Source: Robiginitalea sp.
Lineage (GTDB): Bacteria > Bacteroidota > Bacteroidia > Flavobacteriales > Flavobacteriaceae
DNA: 64,000 nt
Assembly: GCA_024642005.1 (NCBI GenBank)
Contig: JAHECA010000015.1
Span: 2,706 to 66,705 of the forward strand
Direction: 5' to 3'
Within the stretch, counting starts at the first letter, position 1; the number at the start of each line of letters is the position of its first letter. This document shows positions 63,024 to 64,000 of this stretch, piece after piece. The translations under genes and the position numbers were made by a program. Under the pieces are notes generated by a model. That model ran no database searches. It was not told the DNA's origin and was given only the letters and a program-made list of their open reading frames with translations.

Positions 63024-63099
63024 TTAGAATTAGTATGAATAAATTTTGCAGTTCTGCCCGGGCGGCAATATCTTTGTTTTTATTTAAACTAATTCTAAA
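63024..63099 (+). promoter_or_regulatory. Porin promoter bracketed by inverted 12-bp operators
   Basis: The promoter TTG (63047-63049), 19 nt, TATCTTTG (63069-63076) lies between TTTAGAATTAGT (63024-63035) and its exact reverse complement ACTAATTCTAAA (63088-63099). The second arm lies just upstream of the start codon. The centres are 64 bp apart. This looks like a two-site repression operator, perhaps for a metal regulator. Confidence 0.65.
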
Positions 63100-63110
63100 C
63101 AACCAACGCC

Positions 63111-64000
63111 ATGAAATACCTAGCAGCCCTGTTTGCGGTCCTCTTCATGTCCACCTTAACCGCCCAAACAGTTACCGATTCGATTACCTTTGACCCCCAG
63201 AAACAACTCAATGCTGCCCAGCGCCTGCTCTCTGGCAACTATGCCTCTGCGGTTACGGTCAGCGCCTATGCCGAGATGATCTACAACCAGCCCGAAGGCG
63301 CCAACGGCGAGCTCGATGTTCGCAGGCTGGTGCTCCTGTTCGGCTACCGCTTTAACGACCAGGTTCAATTTGTAACGGAAGTGGAACTGGAGCATGTAAA
63401 TGAAGTGTATGTGGAGCAGGCCTTCGTCAACTACAATGTGGCACCGAATGTAAACCTGCGCGGCGGGCTTATGCTGGTGCCCATGGGCATTATCAATGAA
63501 TACCACGAACCCACCACCTTTAACGGCACGGAACGCCCGGGGGTAGACAATGCCATTGTGCCCACCACCTGGCGGGAGCTGGGGGTAGGGGTCACCGGTA
63601 GGATTAACGATCTTTCCATGATGTACCAGGCCTATGTTTTCAACGGCTTTAAATCGACTGTTTCTGATGGTGCCGGCGGGGCCGATGGTCTGCTGGGAGG
63701 TTCAAGCGGTCTTCGGGGCGGGCGCCAGAAAGGCGTGAAATCGACCATCAACAGCCCCACTTTCTCGGCTAAACTGGACTATTACGGATTGCCGGGCCTG
63801 CGCCTTGGGGCTGCCACCTACCTGGGCCGAACCCAGCCTGAAGAAGAGGTCGATGCGCTCGAGGGTGCCGACGTCGGTATCAGCATGCTGGGCCTGGATG
63901 CGCGCTACGCTTACAACCGCTTTACAGCCAGGGGGCAGTTCATTTATGCCGGGCTGTCAGATACGGAAGCCTATAACGATCTTACCGGCCGCGACCTGGG
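63111..64000 (+). CDS. Outer membrane porin (partial, runs off the window)
   Basis: The frame stays open for 296 codons to the window end. It has a signal peptide (MKYLAALFAVLFMSTLTAQ) and a beta-barrel pattern (LVLLFGYRFNDQVQFVTEVE, NYNVAPNVNLRGGLMLVPMG), with an external loop pattern EYHEPTTFNGTERPGVDNAI. It resembles the phosphate-selective or autotransporter-like porin group of Bacteroidota. The promoter arrangement suggests tight repression, so the substrate may be a scarce or harmful ion. The C terminus is not seen. Confidence 0.75.
   Translation, partial: MKYLAALFAVLFMSTLTAQTVTDSITFDPQKQLNAAQRLLSGNYASAVTVSAYAEMIYNQPEGANGELDVRRLVLLFGYRFNDQVQFVTEVELEHVNEVYVEQAFVNYNVAPNVNLRGGLMLVPMGIINEYHEPTTFNGTERPGVDNAIVPTTWRELGVGVTGRINDLSMMYQAYVFNGFKSTVSDGAGGADGLLGGSSGLRGGRQKGVKSTINSPTFSAKLDYYGLPGLRLGAATYLGRTQPEEEVDALEGADVGISMLGLDARYAYNRFTARGQFIYAGLSDTEAYNDLTGRDL

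Noticed and set aside
1-64000. CRISPR arrays, insertion sequences, prophage or defence systems
   Set aside because: No regularly spaced repeats, transposase, integrase, toxin-antitoxin, restriction or phage proteins were seen.

Overview
The window reads as chromosomal DNA of a moderately GC-rich marine-type Flavobacteriaceae member (Bacteroidota); a Robiginitalea-like genome is my best guess. Reasons: promoters follow the Bacteroidota pattern TTG-N17..23-TAnnTTTG, Shine-Dalgarno sites are weak, and several gene families are typical of the group (PUR/DUF3276, DUF4920, DUF1573 lipoprotein, MnmD, YfiT-like DinB protein, cyclophilin-FKBP fusion, flavobacterial AIR synthase and DnaJ types). I see no prophage, insertion sequence, CRISPR array or rRNA. 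Most of it is housekeeping and metabolic DNA with short intergenic gaps.

Layout. 0-2.2 kb: tRNA-Arg plus a degenerate copy of its 3' end, apt, a 50-aa mini-protein, a secreted protein, and a gap holding two candidate micropeptides. 2.2-5.5 kb: BlaI-type repressor and M56 sensor peptidase behind a two-dyad operator, then a CaCA antiporter. 5.5-9 kb: divergent glutamine synthetases of type II and type III. 9-14 kb: purM, Rieske protein, prfA-pyrF, small proteins. 14-18 kb: an internally deleted purU remnant and the fused acyl-CoA mutase icmF. 18-21 kb: Lrp regulator, hydrolase-like protein, DUF1684 lipoprotein. 21-24 kb: P-II/ammonium transporter/porin operon. 24-29 kb: fluoride channel, small membrane proteins, MazG-like protein, ilvE, DUF4920, mnmD, epimerase. 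29-31 kb: grpE-dnaJ. 31-36 kb: ABC-2 exporter, MscS, NtrC-like regulator. 36-47 kb: ppk2, M28 peptidase, immunophilin fusion, cold-shock protein, peroxiredoxin, transporters, acyltransferase, M14 peptidase. 47-53 kb: PUR protein, ABC exporter, nusB, DUF1573, yajC, oxidoreductase. 53-64 kb: adenylate cyclase/dienelactone hydrolase pair, pepT, pyrD, BKACE enzyme, HMG-CoA lyase, and a porin truncated by the window end.

The most interesting signal is regulatory. The inverted repeat ACACCC-N12/13-GGGTGT lies upstream of the GSIII gene and, twice, upstream of the P-II/Amt/porin operon, 17 kb away. In two promoters its edge is exactly 13 nt from the -7 box. A degenerate copy lies at nearly the same place before the type II glutamine synthetase gene. 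This looks like the binding site of an unidentified nitrogen activator. A second clean case is the terminal porin, whose promoter is bracketed by 12-bp perfect inverted arms. Nitrogen assimilation genes (ammonium import, P-II signalling, two glutamine synthetases) thus appear to form one small regulon split over two loci.
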